A DNA stretch of 64,000 nt from Flavobacteriaceae bacterium GF1 (lineage in GTDB: Bacteria > Bacteroidota > Bacteroidia > Flavobacteriales > Flavobacteriaceae), in NCBI GenBank assembly GCA_009797885.1, contig WNKP01000001.1:558001-622000 (forward strand), read 5' to 3'. The notes beneath the pieces are model-generated. The model was not told where the DNA came from, ran no database searches, and worked only from the letters and a program-made list of their open reading frames with translations. The stretch's first letter is position 1. Each line of letters opens with the position of its first letter. Of this stretch, positions 18,243-26,448 are shown piece by piece. A program made the translations under genes and the position numbers.

Positions 18243-18455
18243 TCCTGGTGGCCCGTTGAAATAATGGTGTTCCACAAAGCGCCCATTTATTGAAGCTGTT
18301 GTTCCCTACAACCACGGCCTGGAAGCCCTATTTTCTTGGAATACCCAAAACAACGGTCACGAAAATGCCATTCCCATATCGGGATGACACAATGGATAAA
18401 TTGAAAATCAGGGTTTAAAAGTTACCCGCACGCTCAAAAAGACTCCATTTTAAGG

Positions 18456-18827
18456 TTAGCCCATTTCGGGAACCTCATAAAAATACTGTGCCCTTTTGAT
18501 CTTACCGTTTTCTACTTGGTACATGCACAATTCATCAAAGGCCCATCTTCCGGTTTCCTTGAACGTTGCATCCATGGACATGGGCACAACAAAATGATTG
18601 GCCGCCACAACGGGTTCTCCCACCGAACCACCATGGATTTCCTCAATTCCCTCGGCCCATTGCAAATAGCCGTTCCAAATGTTTTCCTTGCCCTTGGTCA
18701 CTTTTTCTCCTGGCATGCCATCCATTTCAATGCTTTCGGCATCATCGGCATAAAGGTCGTAGGCCTCTCTGTATTTTTGTTCGCGGCAAAGCGAGACCAA
18801 TTGGTCCGCAACTTCTTGTGTAGTCAT
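18456..18827 (-). CDS. NTF2-like / SnoaL-like domain protein
   Basis: A 123-residue single-domain protein with the SnoaL-like pattern: EVADQLVSLCREQKYREAYD, LYADDAESIEMDG, a central helix (KENIWNGYLQWAEGIEEI), and strands ending in CMYQVENGKIKRAQYFYEVP. No signal peptide. It is flanked on both sides by gene-free stretches of just over 200 bp (18243-18455, 18828-19069) in which no clear element was seen. Role unknown. Confidence 0.8.
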   Translation of the reverse strand: MTTQEVADQLVSLCREQKYREAYDLYADDAESIEMDGMPGEKVTKGKENIWNGYLQWAEGIEEIHGGSVGEPVVAANHFVVPMSMDATFKETGRWAFDELCMYQVENGKIKRAQYFYEVPEMG

Positions 18828-19069
18828 GGCTTTCTGTTTTTTGATTATGAACTTGTTTTAAGTTAGTAAAATTTGCTTTAAAAACATCTTTTGCACCCAT
18901 AATTTGTCTTTTTCTTGTTCCATAGCTATGGCTATGCAACGCAAAAAAGCCTTCATCTGAGCACAAAATCTTGTTTTTTCCCTAAATCCCTCCAACTCAA
19001 GACAAGTACTATCCTTAAAATTAACCAATTAAGCCTGTCATCCCATTAAGGAAAAGTTAAATGGGGTCC

Positions 19070-19531
19070 TTATTGAATGGCGGTTATAGTCGAACTTTGT
19101 CCATTGAACGTAATGGTATCCTCAAGGGTTTTTCCCAACAGGAGTTTTCCTATTGGTGCATTTGCCGAAACACAAAAGATACTACCCCCGTCCATCTCAA
19201 ATCTACCAGCGGAAATCGCAATATAATACCGCGCTCTATTGGTAATTACCAAGCTTCCCAGACCCACCTTGTTAGTTCGGGTTTTCAATGGAACCTTCTG
19301 AAGGGTTTGCTGCATCCGCTCCGCTTCCAGGAGTTGATATCCCAGTTTCTCCCGTTCCAATTGTAAGAGGGCACGTCCCGTTTCGTGCTTGTCACCTGCC
19401 GTACTTTTTACTTCGGACAGCAAGGCTTCCGTTATTTTTTCAATTTCCGCATGAAACCGATCTATCCTTAATTGCACATACCGTACACAAAAATGATGGG
19501 CAGCCTGTTTTGATTTAGATGGGTTCGACAT
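19070..19531 (-). CDS. GreA/GreB C-terminal-like protein
   Basis: A 153-residue protein. An N-terminal helical segment (FHAEIEKITEALLSEVKSTA ... LLEAERMQQTLQKV) is followed by a domain resembling the FKBP-like C-terminal half of GreA/GreB (VGLGSLVITNRARYYIAIS, then SANAPIGKLLLGKTLEDTIT). The coiled-coil tip acidic pair that stimulates transcript cleavage in GreA is not evident, so it may be an RNA-polymerase-binding relative without that activity. Its ATG shares one base with the stop of the histidine kinase (TAATG), implying translational coupling to the two-component system. Confidence 0.65.
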   Translation of the reverse strand: MSNPSKSKQAAHHFCVRYVQLRIDRFHAEIEKITEALLSEVKSTAGDKHETGRALLQLEREKLGYQLLEAERMQQTLQKVPLKTRTNKVGLGSLVITNRARYYIAISAGRFEMDGGSIFCVSANAPIGKLLLGKTLEDTITFNGQSSTITAIQ

Positions 19532-20874
19532 TAAAAAAGCAATGTAAATACCGTTTCTTGATCTAGGATTGAATGTAGTTTTAAACTGCCTCCATGTTGT
19601 TGCATAATTTGTTTGGACAAACTCAATCCAATTCCGGTTCCCTTGTCTTTTGTAGTAAAAAATGGAACAAATATTTCATCTATCAATTCCTCGGGAATCC
19701 CCGGTCCATTATCCCAAACCTCAATATACTTCTTACCATTGCCGTCCAGTGCCGCCCTTACCCGGATACTTCCTTTTTCCCTCCCCTCCAAGCTATGGAT
19801 GGCATTCTTCACCAAGTTGATCAGGACCTGGGTCAATTGTTTTTCATCAATGAACAGTTCCAAATCCTTTGGTTCCGCCGTCCATTTGATCTCAATATTC
19901 TGGACGGGTTCCTTGGAGGTCAACAACTGTGTTTTATCAAATAGTTTCTTGGCGGGCACCAAAGCTTTGTCGGGTTTTGGAACACTTAAAAAACTACGAT
20001 AGGACTGTACAAATTCCATCAAATCGCCACCCTGTTCGCGAATCACCTGTAGGCCTTTTATGGAACTCGCCATTTTGTCATTGCCAATGCCCTCGGAGGA
20101 TTCCCGCTCCAATGACCTAAAATGTTTTAGAATGGAATCGGAAATGGAGGTTATGGGGGTAATGGTGTTCATTATCTCATGGGTGAGGACCCGAATCAAG
20201 CGCACCCAGGAGTCCGTCTCCTTTTCGTCCAGTTCGTGATGAATGTCCTGGGCCACCACTAACAATAAGGATTGCTGGTCCAGGGTCATTGGGGTCGATT
20301 TCAAGGCCAATTGTTTTTGTTCCCGCTCATTGGTCAGTTGAAACAATTTTCGTTCAAAAGGTTCAAAGGGTGTGAAAATTTCATAAAGCCCTTCATCTAT
20401 CTGCTTCAGTTGCTTAATATGGTTCAAAGGGCTGTAATTGAGCAATCTTTCCAGCGTAGGGTTGGAAAAAAGGATATGTCCCTTTTCATTGAACGTCATA
20501 ATACCAATATTGGCCTGTTTTAGGATTTCCTGATAATAGTTCTCCCTGATCTGAAGTTGCAAGTGTACTTCCTGGATCAGTCCATTGACCCGATTAAGGC
20601 TCTGGTTGAGTTCCTTAAAGGATTCTATGGTGACCCTTTCGGGAAAACGAAGCGTAAAATCCTCGTTTCTTATCGCATCAAAGAAATAGGCAATCTTTCG
20701 GTTGGTACTGTTGATAAAGGAAATCAAGGAATATACCTGGACGGTCAACAGCAAAACCGAAAACCCTAATGCAATATACCATTTGGCGGTGATGGAAAAT
20801 GCAATGGCAATTGTGGTAAGGGTAAGGAAAATGACCCTGACGATGAGTTGTAAGTAAAAGTTTCTACTGGCCAT
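19531..20874 (-). CDS. Sensor histidine kinase (NtrB/NtrY-like)
   Basis: A 447-residue kinase. Two membrane helices lie close together (about 10-31 and 34-54) with almost no periplasmic loop, so sensing may be within the membrane or cytoplasm. A HAMP-like linker and a PAS-like segment (EILKQANIGIMTFNEKGHIL) follow. The phospho-accepting His is in IRVLTHEIMNTITPITSIS, and the ATPase domain has the N-box NLVKNAIHSLEG, DNGPGIPEE and FFTTKDKGTGIGLSLSK. It overlaps the response regulator gene by 11 bp and is the expected kinase for it. Confidence 0.93.
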   Translation of the reverse strand: MASRNFYLQLIVRVIFLTLTTIAIAFSITAKWYIALGFSVLLLTVQVYSLISFINSTNRKIAYFFDAIRNEDFTLRFPERVTIESFKELNQSLNRVNGLIQEVHLQLQIRENYYQEILKQANIGIMTFNEKGHILFSNPTLERLLNYSPLNHIKQLKQIDEGLYEIFTPFEPFERKLFQLTNEREQKQLALKSTPMTLDQQSLLLVVAQDIHHELDEKETDSWVRLIRVLTHEIMNTITPITSISDSILKHFRSLERESSEGIGNDKMASSIKGLQVIREQGGDLMEFVQSYRSFLSVPKPDKALVPAKKLFDKTQLLTSKEPVQNIEIKWTAEPKDLELFIDEKQLTQVLINLVKNAIHSLEGREKGSIRVRAALDGNGKKYIEVWDNGPGIPEELIDEIFVPFFTTKDKGTGIGLSLSKQIMQQHGGSLKLHSILDQETVFTLLF

Positions 20875-22237
20875 TTGCTTTTAAGCGTTTCATTTTGTTG
20901 TACAATGTTTGCCGGGACACCCCAAGTTGATCTGCCGCCGCACTGTAGTTGCCCTCATGTTCTTCGAGCGCCCGCGTAATCATCCGATATTCCATTTCGT
21001 CCAAGGTTTTGGGGCCATCTTCAAAGGACTGGGATGGTTTGGGATGAAGAAGAAAATCAGATGGTTTCAACACATTACCTTCAGAAAGGATTACCGTTCG
21101 TTCCATGGTGTGTTGCAATTCCCTTATGTTTCCCGGCCAAGGGTAGCCCTCCAATTTTTCCTGTGCCATATTATTGATCCGGAGCCCTTGTTTATCATAT
21201 TTATTGGCATAGCGCTTTAAAAAGAAATCGGCCAAAATCAAAATATCCCCTTTTCTTTCCCGTAGCGGGGGTACCTGAATGTGAATGGTATTGATACGAT
21301 AGAGCAAATCTTCCCGAAACAGTCCATCGGCAACCATCTGTTCCAGATTACAATTGGTGGCACAGATCAATCGAATATCCACTGTAATGGATTTGTTCGA
21401 TCCCACCCGCACAATGGATTTGTTCTGTATTGCAGATAGTAATTTCGCTTGGGTCTGAAGGGACAGGTTGCCAATCTCGTCCAAGAACAAGGATCCTTGG
21501 TGCGCAGCTTCAAATTTACCTGCACGGTCTTCCTTAGCATCCGTAAACGCCCCTTTTTGATGCCCAAAAAGTTCACTTTCAAATAGGTTTTCGGCTATGG
21601 AGCCCATATCCACCCCAATGAAAACCTCATCCTTTCTGGACGACAGACGGTGCAGTTCCCGCGCAATCAATTCCTTTCCCGTTCCATTTTCACCCGTTAT
21701 AAGGACATTGACGTCGGTTTTGGCCACTTTGCGGACCAGATTTAAAACCGCGGTAAGGGCTTTTGAATTTCCAATGATGTAATTTTTATCCTCATTGATC
21801 ACCTGTTTAAGGTTAGTTTCCTTCTTTTTAAGCTGATTGATCTGTTTTTTGGATTGACGCAGCTCATAGGCCGATTTTACCGTGGTCAACAAACGTTCAT
21901 TGTTCCAGGGTTTCAACACAAAATCCGAAGCCCCTTCCTTCAATGCTTTTACGGCCAAATCCACCGCGCCATAGGCGGTCATCATGATCACCGAAGTATT
22001 TGGGGATTTTTTTTTGATTTCCTTCAACCAAAACAAGCCTTCGTTTCCCGTATTTACCCCTGCCGAAAAATTCATGTCCAGCAGAATGATATCGATATCC
22101 TGTAAATTGGGGAAAGACGATATTTGATTGGGATTAAAGAGCGTTTGAACGCTCTTGTAATCGAACTGCAATAAAATCTCCAAAGCGCTCAATACGCTTT
22201 TGTTGTCATCGATGACCAAAACCTTGGCGTCAATCAT
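20864..22237 (-). CDS. Sigma-54-dependent response regulator (NtrC-like)
   Basis: A 457-residue regulator with three domains. The receiver (1-120) has acidic Asp10/Asp11, phospho-acceptor Asp54 (IILLDMNFS), Thr87 and Lys109. The central AAA+ domain (about 150-385) has Walker A ITGENGTGKELIARELHRLS, the sigma-54 contact loop GHQKGAFTDA, Walker B GSLFLDEIGNLS and an arginine-finger region FREDLLYRIN. The C-terminal Fis-type helix-turn-helix is GNYSAAADQLGVSRQTLYNK. It drives transcription from -24/-12 promoters; two such promoters with matching upstream sites occur in this window, one divergent from this gene. Confidence 0.95.
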   Translation of the reverse strand: MIDAKVLVIDDNKSVLSALEILLQFDYKSVQTLFNPNQISSFPNLQDIDIILLDMNFSAGVNTGNEGLFWLKEIKKKSPNTSVIMMTAYGAVDLAVKALKEGASDFVLKPWNNERLLTTVKSAYELRQSKKQINQLKKKETNLKQVINEDKNYIIGNSKALTAVLNLVRKVAKTDVNVLITGENGTGKELIARELHRLSSRKDEVFIGVDMGSIAENLFESELFGHQKGAFTDAKEDRAGKFEAAHQGSLFLDEIGNLSLQTQAKLLSAIQNKSIVRVGSNKSITVDIRLICATNCNLEQMVADGLFREDLLYRINTIHIQVPPLRERKGDILILADFFLKRYANKYDKQGLRINNMAQEKLEGYPWPGNIRELQHTMERTVILSEGNVLKPSDFLLHPKPSQSFEDGPKTLDEMEYRMITRALEEHEGNYSAAADQLGVSRQTLYNKMKRLKANGQ

Positions 22238-22290
22238 GGGAATATTCCTTTACCCTAAAACTACAAATTGGAACCAACAAGATTTCCTAT

Positions 22291-22331
22291 GTGTAAAAAA
22301 TTTTGACATATTTTGTATAAATATTTTACAC
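22291..22331 (+). promoter_or_regulatory. Upstream activator sites (two TGT-N11-ACA) for the tolC operon
   Basis: Two 17-bp dyads, TGT-N11-ACA at 22292-22308 and 22314-22330, have centres 22 bp apart (two helical turns). They sit within a larger palindrome whose ends are GTGTAAA and TTTACAC. This is the geometry of enhancer sites for NtrC/NifA-type activators. The same 41-bp frame recurs at 59025-59065. The pair lies between the divergent regulator gene and the sigma-54 promoter of tolC. Confidence 0.8.
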
Positions 22332-22393
22332 TCCAACAGTGTTTGCCAAATATGTTTTGATTTATAACATTGATTTTCAATATGTTAAAATCA

Positions 22394-22409
22394 TGGCACA
22401 ACAATCGCT
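22394..22409 (+). promoter_or_regulatory. Sigma-54 (-24/-12) promoter of the tolC-permease operon
   Basis: TGGCACAACAATCGCT matches the consensus TGGCACR-N4-TTGCW at all but one conserved base (C for T before GC). The -24 GG (22395-22396) and -12 GC (22407-22408) have the required spacing. Transcription would start near 22419, leaving a leader of about 16 nt before the tolC ATG at 22435. Confidence 0.82.
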
Positions 22410-22434
22410 TATAGTTTGGCATAGTATTTAAAAA

Positions 22435-23775
22435 ATGAATTTAAAACACTTCTTTTTCTTACTACTTCTTCTGGGCCATACCCAATTGTCCGCACAAAAA
22501 GTGTGGACGCTGGACGAATGTGTTGCCTACGCCATAGAGAACAATCTCCAGGTAAAGAATTTAAAATTTGCCGAAGACCTTGGCAAGGAAACCTACAGGC
22601 AGTCCATTCGAGACTTATTACCAAACGTATCGGCTTTCACCAACCAAAATTATAATACAGGACTAAGTGAAAACCAAGTTTCGGGTGTTTTGGAGAACAG
22701 GGAATTTTATGCCGCGGATTATCAAATCAATGCAAACTTTGATTTGTTTCAAGGCTTTCAAAAAATGAATACCATCCGGGCTTCAAAGTTCATCTACAAA
22801 GCCACTCAAGAAGATGTCCTGCAAGAGAAGTTTCTACTGGCTTTTAGGGTGATGAGCGCTTTTTACGACATCAAGTTCAATCAAGGCTTGGTCAACAATT
22901 CGATGGAACAGCTTGAAATCTCGCAAACAAACTACGATTTGGTCGCAAAACAAGTTAATCTGGGCTTAATGGCCAAAGCCGATTTGTATGAAGCCGAATC
23001 GACATTACTTAGTGATAAGCTTTTGGTCACACAGAATAAAAATTTGTTGGAACTTTCAAAACTCACATTGCGCCAGGCAATGAACCTACAGGACGAAGGT
23101 GATTTTGAAATTCAGCTCTTTGATAAGTCAATCACAGAAGAATTGACCAAAAGTGCATCCCTTGATACCATATATGATGTGGCAAAAGAGACCGTCCCTA
23201 TTGTAAAAGCACAGAAATTCAGGGTTAAAGCTGCTAAAAAGCAACTTCAAGCTACCAGGGGCAGCCTATATCCATCCATTTCCGTTACAGCGGGCATGCG
23301 AACCCAATACGTTGAAGGGGTGACGGATAGCGATAATAATGCCCTCTCCTTTTCAGAGCAGATTGACAGAAACTTTGCCCGCTCTGTCGGCGCACAACTG
23401 AATATCCCGCTCAGCTTGGGCTGGTCCAATCGCTCACGAGTAAAGCAGCAGAAAATTGCACATAAGCAAGAACTGAACAATTTGGAAATACAAGAGCAGG
23501 AACTCTTTCAACTTTTACAGCAATTGGTACAAACCAATGATGCGCTGATTGCGGAATATGAGCAAAGCAATAAAAGGCTCGAGGCCCAGGAACTGGCATT
23601 CGACATTGCACAAAAGAGGTATGAAAAAGGATTGATAAACATTATAGACCTCAATCAAACAAAAAATTTGTTCGCCACAGCGCAAAATGAAAATTTACAG
23701 GTTCAACTTAGATTAAAAGTGAACAAGAGTACATTAGACTTTTACTATAACCTTCCGGTATTCAATATCAATTAA
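22435..23775 (+). CDS. TolC-family outer-membrane efflux protein
   Basis: A 446-residue protein with a signal peptide (FFFLLLLLGHTQLSAQ, cleaved near residue 20) and the TolC/OEP pattern: two tandem repeats of long coiled-coil helices separated by strands. KVWTLDECVAYAIENNLQVK opens the first repeat. LPNVSAFTNQNYNTG and LYPSISVTAGMRTQ mark the strand regions, and AQKRYEKGLINIIDLNQTKN is the typical conserved end of the second repeat. It forms the trimeric exit channel. First gene of the rightward operon, 8 bp before the adaptor. Confidence 0.93.
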   Translation: MNLKHFFFLLLLLGHTQLSAQKVWTLDECVAYAIENNLQVKNLKFAEDLGKETYRQSIRDLLPNVSAFTNQNYNTGLSENQVSGVLENREFYAADYQINANFDLFQGFQKMNTIRASKFIYKATQEDVLQEKFLLAFRVMSAFYDIKFNQGLVNNSMEQLEISQTNYDLVAKQVNLGLMAKADLYEAESTLLSDKLLVTQNKNLLELSKLTLRQAMNLQDEGDFEIQLFDKSITEELTKSASLDTIYDVAKETVPIVKAQKFRVKAAKKQLQATRGSLYPSISVTAGMRTQYVEGVTDSDNNALSFSEQIDRNFARSVGAQLNIPLSLGWSNRSRVKQQKIAHKQELNNLEIQEQELFQLLQQLVQTNDALIAEYEQSNKRLEAQELAFDIAQKRYEKGLINIIDLNQTKNLFATAQNENLQVQLRLKVNKSTLDFYYNLPVFNIN

Positions 23776-23783
23776 ACTAGACA

Positions 23784-25034
23784 ATGGATATACAACTAGA
23801 AAAGAAAAAAGGATTGCGCCCAAAACACTACGGGTATATTGCAGTGGGTGCGCTGCTGCTCTTTGTAGGATGGAAGCTGGCTTTTGGCAATTCCAAATCT
23901 ACCTTTAGGACAGAAAAGGAACGTCTTTCCATTTCATCGGTCTCCGAGGGCAAGTTCGATGATTATATCACCATTAACGGAAATGTGGCGCCAATTGCCA
24001 CTATTTATATGGATGCCTATGAAGGTGGTCGGGTGTCGGAAAAGCTGATCGAAGAAGGGGCTATGGTCAAAAAAGGCGATATCATCCTTCAGTTGGAGAA
24101 CATGAACCTCTACGAGCAAATATTGGCCAGTGAGAGCAACCTGGCCCTTAAACAGAACGATTTGCGTTCCACAAGGCTCACCTTTGATGCCAGACAGGTA
24201 GAAGGGCGCAGGTCGTTGGCCACAGCAAGTACCGACCTCCAACGATTGAAACGAAATTACGAACAGAACGTAGTCCTATTTGAAGATGAGCTCGTGTCCA
24301 AAGAGGTGTATCTGACCTCAAAGGAGAACTATGAACTGGCACAGAAGCAGTATGAAATTGTGAAGCTACAGACCGAACAGGACGATGAACTACGGAAAAC
24401 CTCCCTGGCGGGCCTGGATACCGATCTACAAAGGATGAAAAAGACCTTGGGTATGGTCTACCAACGGTTGGACCACCTTAATGTAAGGGCCCCTGCCGAT
24501 GGGCAATTGGGTTTCCTGGACGCCGAAATTGGACAGAACATCACCCAAGGGCAACGCATTGGGCAAGTCAATGTCCTGACCGATTTTAAAATTGAGGCCG
24601 ATATTGATGAACATTATATCGATAGGGTAAAACGGGACCTTTCTGCCAGTCTTGATCGCAATGGAAAGGAATTTCCCTTACGCTTACGAAAGGTGTATCC
24701 AGAAGTACGTAACGGACGGTTTAAAGTGGATTTGGTTTTTACCGATGAAAAACCTGAGACCATTAGGGCCGGCCAAAGCTATAACATCAAACTGCAATTA
24801 GGGGCTTCCAGTGATGCGCTCTTATTACCAAAGGGAGGGTTTTTTACCAGTACCGGGGGACAGTGGGTGTTTGTTGTGAACCCCAATGGTGGCGAAGCCT
24901 TAAGGCGTGACATCCGAATAGGAAAGCAAAACTCCAGATATTATGAAGTGCTCGAGGGCCTACAACCTGGGGAAGAAGTCATCACCAGTAACTATGACAG
25001 CTTTGGAGAAGCAGAACGAATCGTATTAAAATAA
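23784..25034 (+). CDS. MacA/HlyD-type periplasmic adaptor protein
   Basis: A 416-residue membrane-fusion protein with one N-terminal membrane helix (about 15-33, YGYIAVGALLLFVGWKLAF) and then a split lipoyl-like domain (SEGKFDDYITINGNVAPIA ... GDIILQLENMNLYEQ). A long coiled-coil hairpin follows (about 110-215), then the second lipoyl half (LNVRAPADGQLGFLDAEIGQ) and a beta-barrel (LLLPKGGFFTSTGGQWVFVV). It would bridge the inner-membrane permease and TolC. It lies 21 bp before the repeat-protein gene. Confidence 0.92.
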   Translation: MDIQLEKKKGLRPKHYGYIAVGALLLFVGWKLAFGNSKSTFRTEKERLSISSVSEGKFDDYITINGNVAPIATIYMDAYEGGRVSEKLIEEGAMVKKGDIILQLENMNLYEQILASESNLALKQNDLRSTRLTFDARQVEGRRSLATASTDLQRLKRNYEQNVVLFEDELVSKEVYLTSKENYELAQKQYEIVKLQTEQDDELRKTSLAGLDTDLQRMKKTLGMVYQRLDHLNVRAPADGQLGFLDAEIGQNITQGQRIGQVNVLTDFKIEADIDEHYIDRVKRDLSASLDRNGKEFPLRLRKVYPEVRNGRFKVDLVFTDEKPETIRAGQSYNIKLQLGASSDALLLPKGGFFTSTGGQWVFVVNPNGGEALRRDIRIGKQNSRYYEVLEGLQPGEEVITSNYDSFGEAERIVLK

Positions 25035-25055
25035 ATAATAATAAAACATCAAAAA

Positions 25056-25688
25056 ATGAACAGATTAATCATGATTTATGGATGTGTGCTCTTATCAAGC
25101 TCCGCCATAGCAGTAGAACAGCAACACATTGGGGAGGTACCCTACATTACGGAAGCCATACAGGCCCAGGACCGGTTTGAAAACCTTATTACCGCAGTTG
25201 ACCACAAGGCCATGCCTTCAACATTGGTTTCAAACCCTGCCCATAAAAAGAAGAAAGAGGCCTATGATATGGACCTCAGTAAAATTGAATACATAGAGGA
25301 TGAGACCATTGAATTGGGTTTTGACCCTTATGACTATCTACCGGAACATTTTGATCCCCACTCCTTTTTCCTTGACCTGAACACACTTGAATTCATGGAA
25401 GGGGAAGAAGAAGGATTTTGTTTGGATTTTGATACCGCCAAATACCTTCCTGAAGGCTTCAATGCTTTTGCGGAGCCGAACGGCATGGCATCCATTAATT
25501 ACATCGAAGGGGAGGATGTTGATCTTGGTTTTGAAACCGAGGACTATCTTCCGGAAGGGTTTTCCCCTTTTGAGCCTTATTTTGATTTGAACGCCATTGA
25601 GTATATCGAAATGGACGATTCCGTATTCGATTTTTTGGCATTCCCGGAAAACGGAAATTACAATGACTTCCACAATAGATCCAAATAA
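25056..25688 (+). CDS. Secreted acidic repeat protein of unknown function
   Basis: A 210-residue protein with a signal peptide (1-19, ending SSSAIA) and, from residue 73, about three and a half copies of a 34-36-residue acidic repeat. Each copy starts IEYIE/LEFME/INYIE/IEYIE (residues 77, 111, 147, 181), continues with acidic residues and (L)GF, and ends DYLPEGF-type (YLPE at 94, 130, 164). The linker before the repeats is Lys-rich (AHKKKKEAY). No family was recognised. Its place between the adaptor and the ATPase genes suggests a periplasmic accessory of the transporter, for example a substrate or metal/cation-binding factor, but this is inference. Confidence 0.75.
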   Translation: MNRLIMIYGCVLLSSSAIAVEQQHIGEVPYITEAIQAQDRFENLITAVDHKAMPSTLVSNPAHKKKKEAYDMDLSKIEYIEDETIELGFDPYDYLPEHFDPHSFFLDLNTLEFMEGEEEGFCLDFDTAKYLPEGFNAFAEPNGMASINYIEGEDVDLGFETEDYLPEGFSPFEPYFDLNAIEYIEMDDSVFDFLAFPENGNYNDFHNRSK

Positions 25689-25718
25689 CTAATTAACTAA
25701 AGATTATAACAGTAAAAA

Positions 25719-26414
25719 ATGATACAAATACAGAACCTAAAAAAGAGTTTTAGAACGGAAGAGGTAGAAACCCTGGCATTAAATGGGGTCAACCTCAGTA
25801 TTGAAGAAGGTGAGTTTGTCGCGGTCATGGGGCCTTCTGGCTGTGGCAAATCCACCTTATTGAACATTATTGGCATGTTGGACAACCCTACCGAAGGAAG
25901 CTACAATTTTGCGGGCCATGAAGTGGCTGGATTACGGGAAAGCCAGCGGACCCAACTGCGAAAGGGAAATCTGGGATTTGTCTTCCAAAGCTTTAACCTT
26001 ATTGACGAACTCACTGTATTCGAAAATGTGGAACTTCCGCTTATCTATTTAAAAATGGGGAAAGGGGAGCGAAGGGAAAAGGTGAAGGCCGTTTTGGAGC
26101 GGATGAAAATTGCACATCGGGAAAAGCATTTTCCACAACAACTTTCCGGAGGGCAACAACAACGGGTGGCCATCTCCAGGGCCGTTGTGACCAATCCAAA
26201 ACTGATCTTGGCGGATGAGCCTACGGGTAACCTGGATTCCAAAAACGGTATTGAGGTCATGAATTTGTTGACCGAACTGAACCAAGAGGGTACCACAATA
26301 GTGATGGTAACCCACTCCGATCGCGATTCCCATTATGCCCACAGGGTGGTCAATCTATTCGATGGTCAAATCGTAACCGAAAGTCAAAACAGAACCATTG
26401 GCGCCATGGTATAG
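25719..26414 (+). CDS. ABC transporter ATP-binding protein (MacB/LolD type)
   Basis: A 231-residue ATPase with Walker A MGPSGCGKSTLLNIIGMLD (about 37-55), the Q-loop VFQSFNLIDELTVFENVELP, signature LSGGQQQRVAISRAVV, Walker B LILADEPTGNLDS and the H-loop VTHSDRD. The GMLDNPTEG and DEPTGNLDS forms are typical of the MacB/LolD group, which powers mechanotransmission permeases instead of moving substrates through the membrane. It is the only ATPase gene between the two sigma-54 promoters and precedes 13 permeases, so it is the presumed shared engine. Confidence 0.95.
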   Translation: MIQIQNLKKSFRTEEVETLALNGVNLSIEEGEFVAVMGPSGCGKSTLLNIIGMLDNPTEGSYNFAGHEVAGLRESQRTQLRKGNLGFVFQSFNLIDELTVFENVELPLIYLKMGKGERREKVKAVLERMKIAHREKHFPQQLSGGQQQRVAISRAVVTNPKLILADEPTGNLDSKNGIEVMNLLTELNQEGTTIVMVTHSDRDSHYAHRVVNLFDGQIVTESQNRTIGAMV

Positions 26415-26448
26415 AGAGGCATATTCATCAATCAAAAAACGAACACTC

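Noticed and set aside
22416-22431. Second sigma-54-like element (TGGCATAGTATTTAAA) near the tolC start
   Set aside because: It lacks the -12 GC at the required distance and would place the transcription start at or after the start codon.
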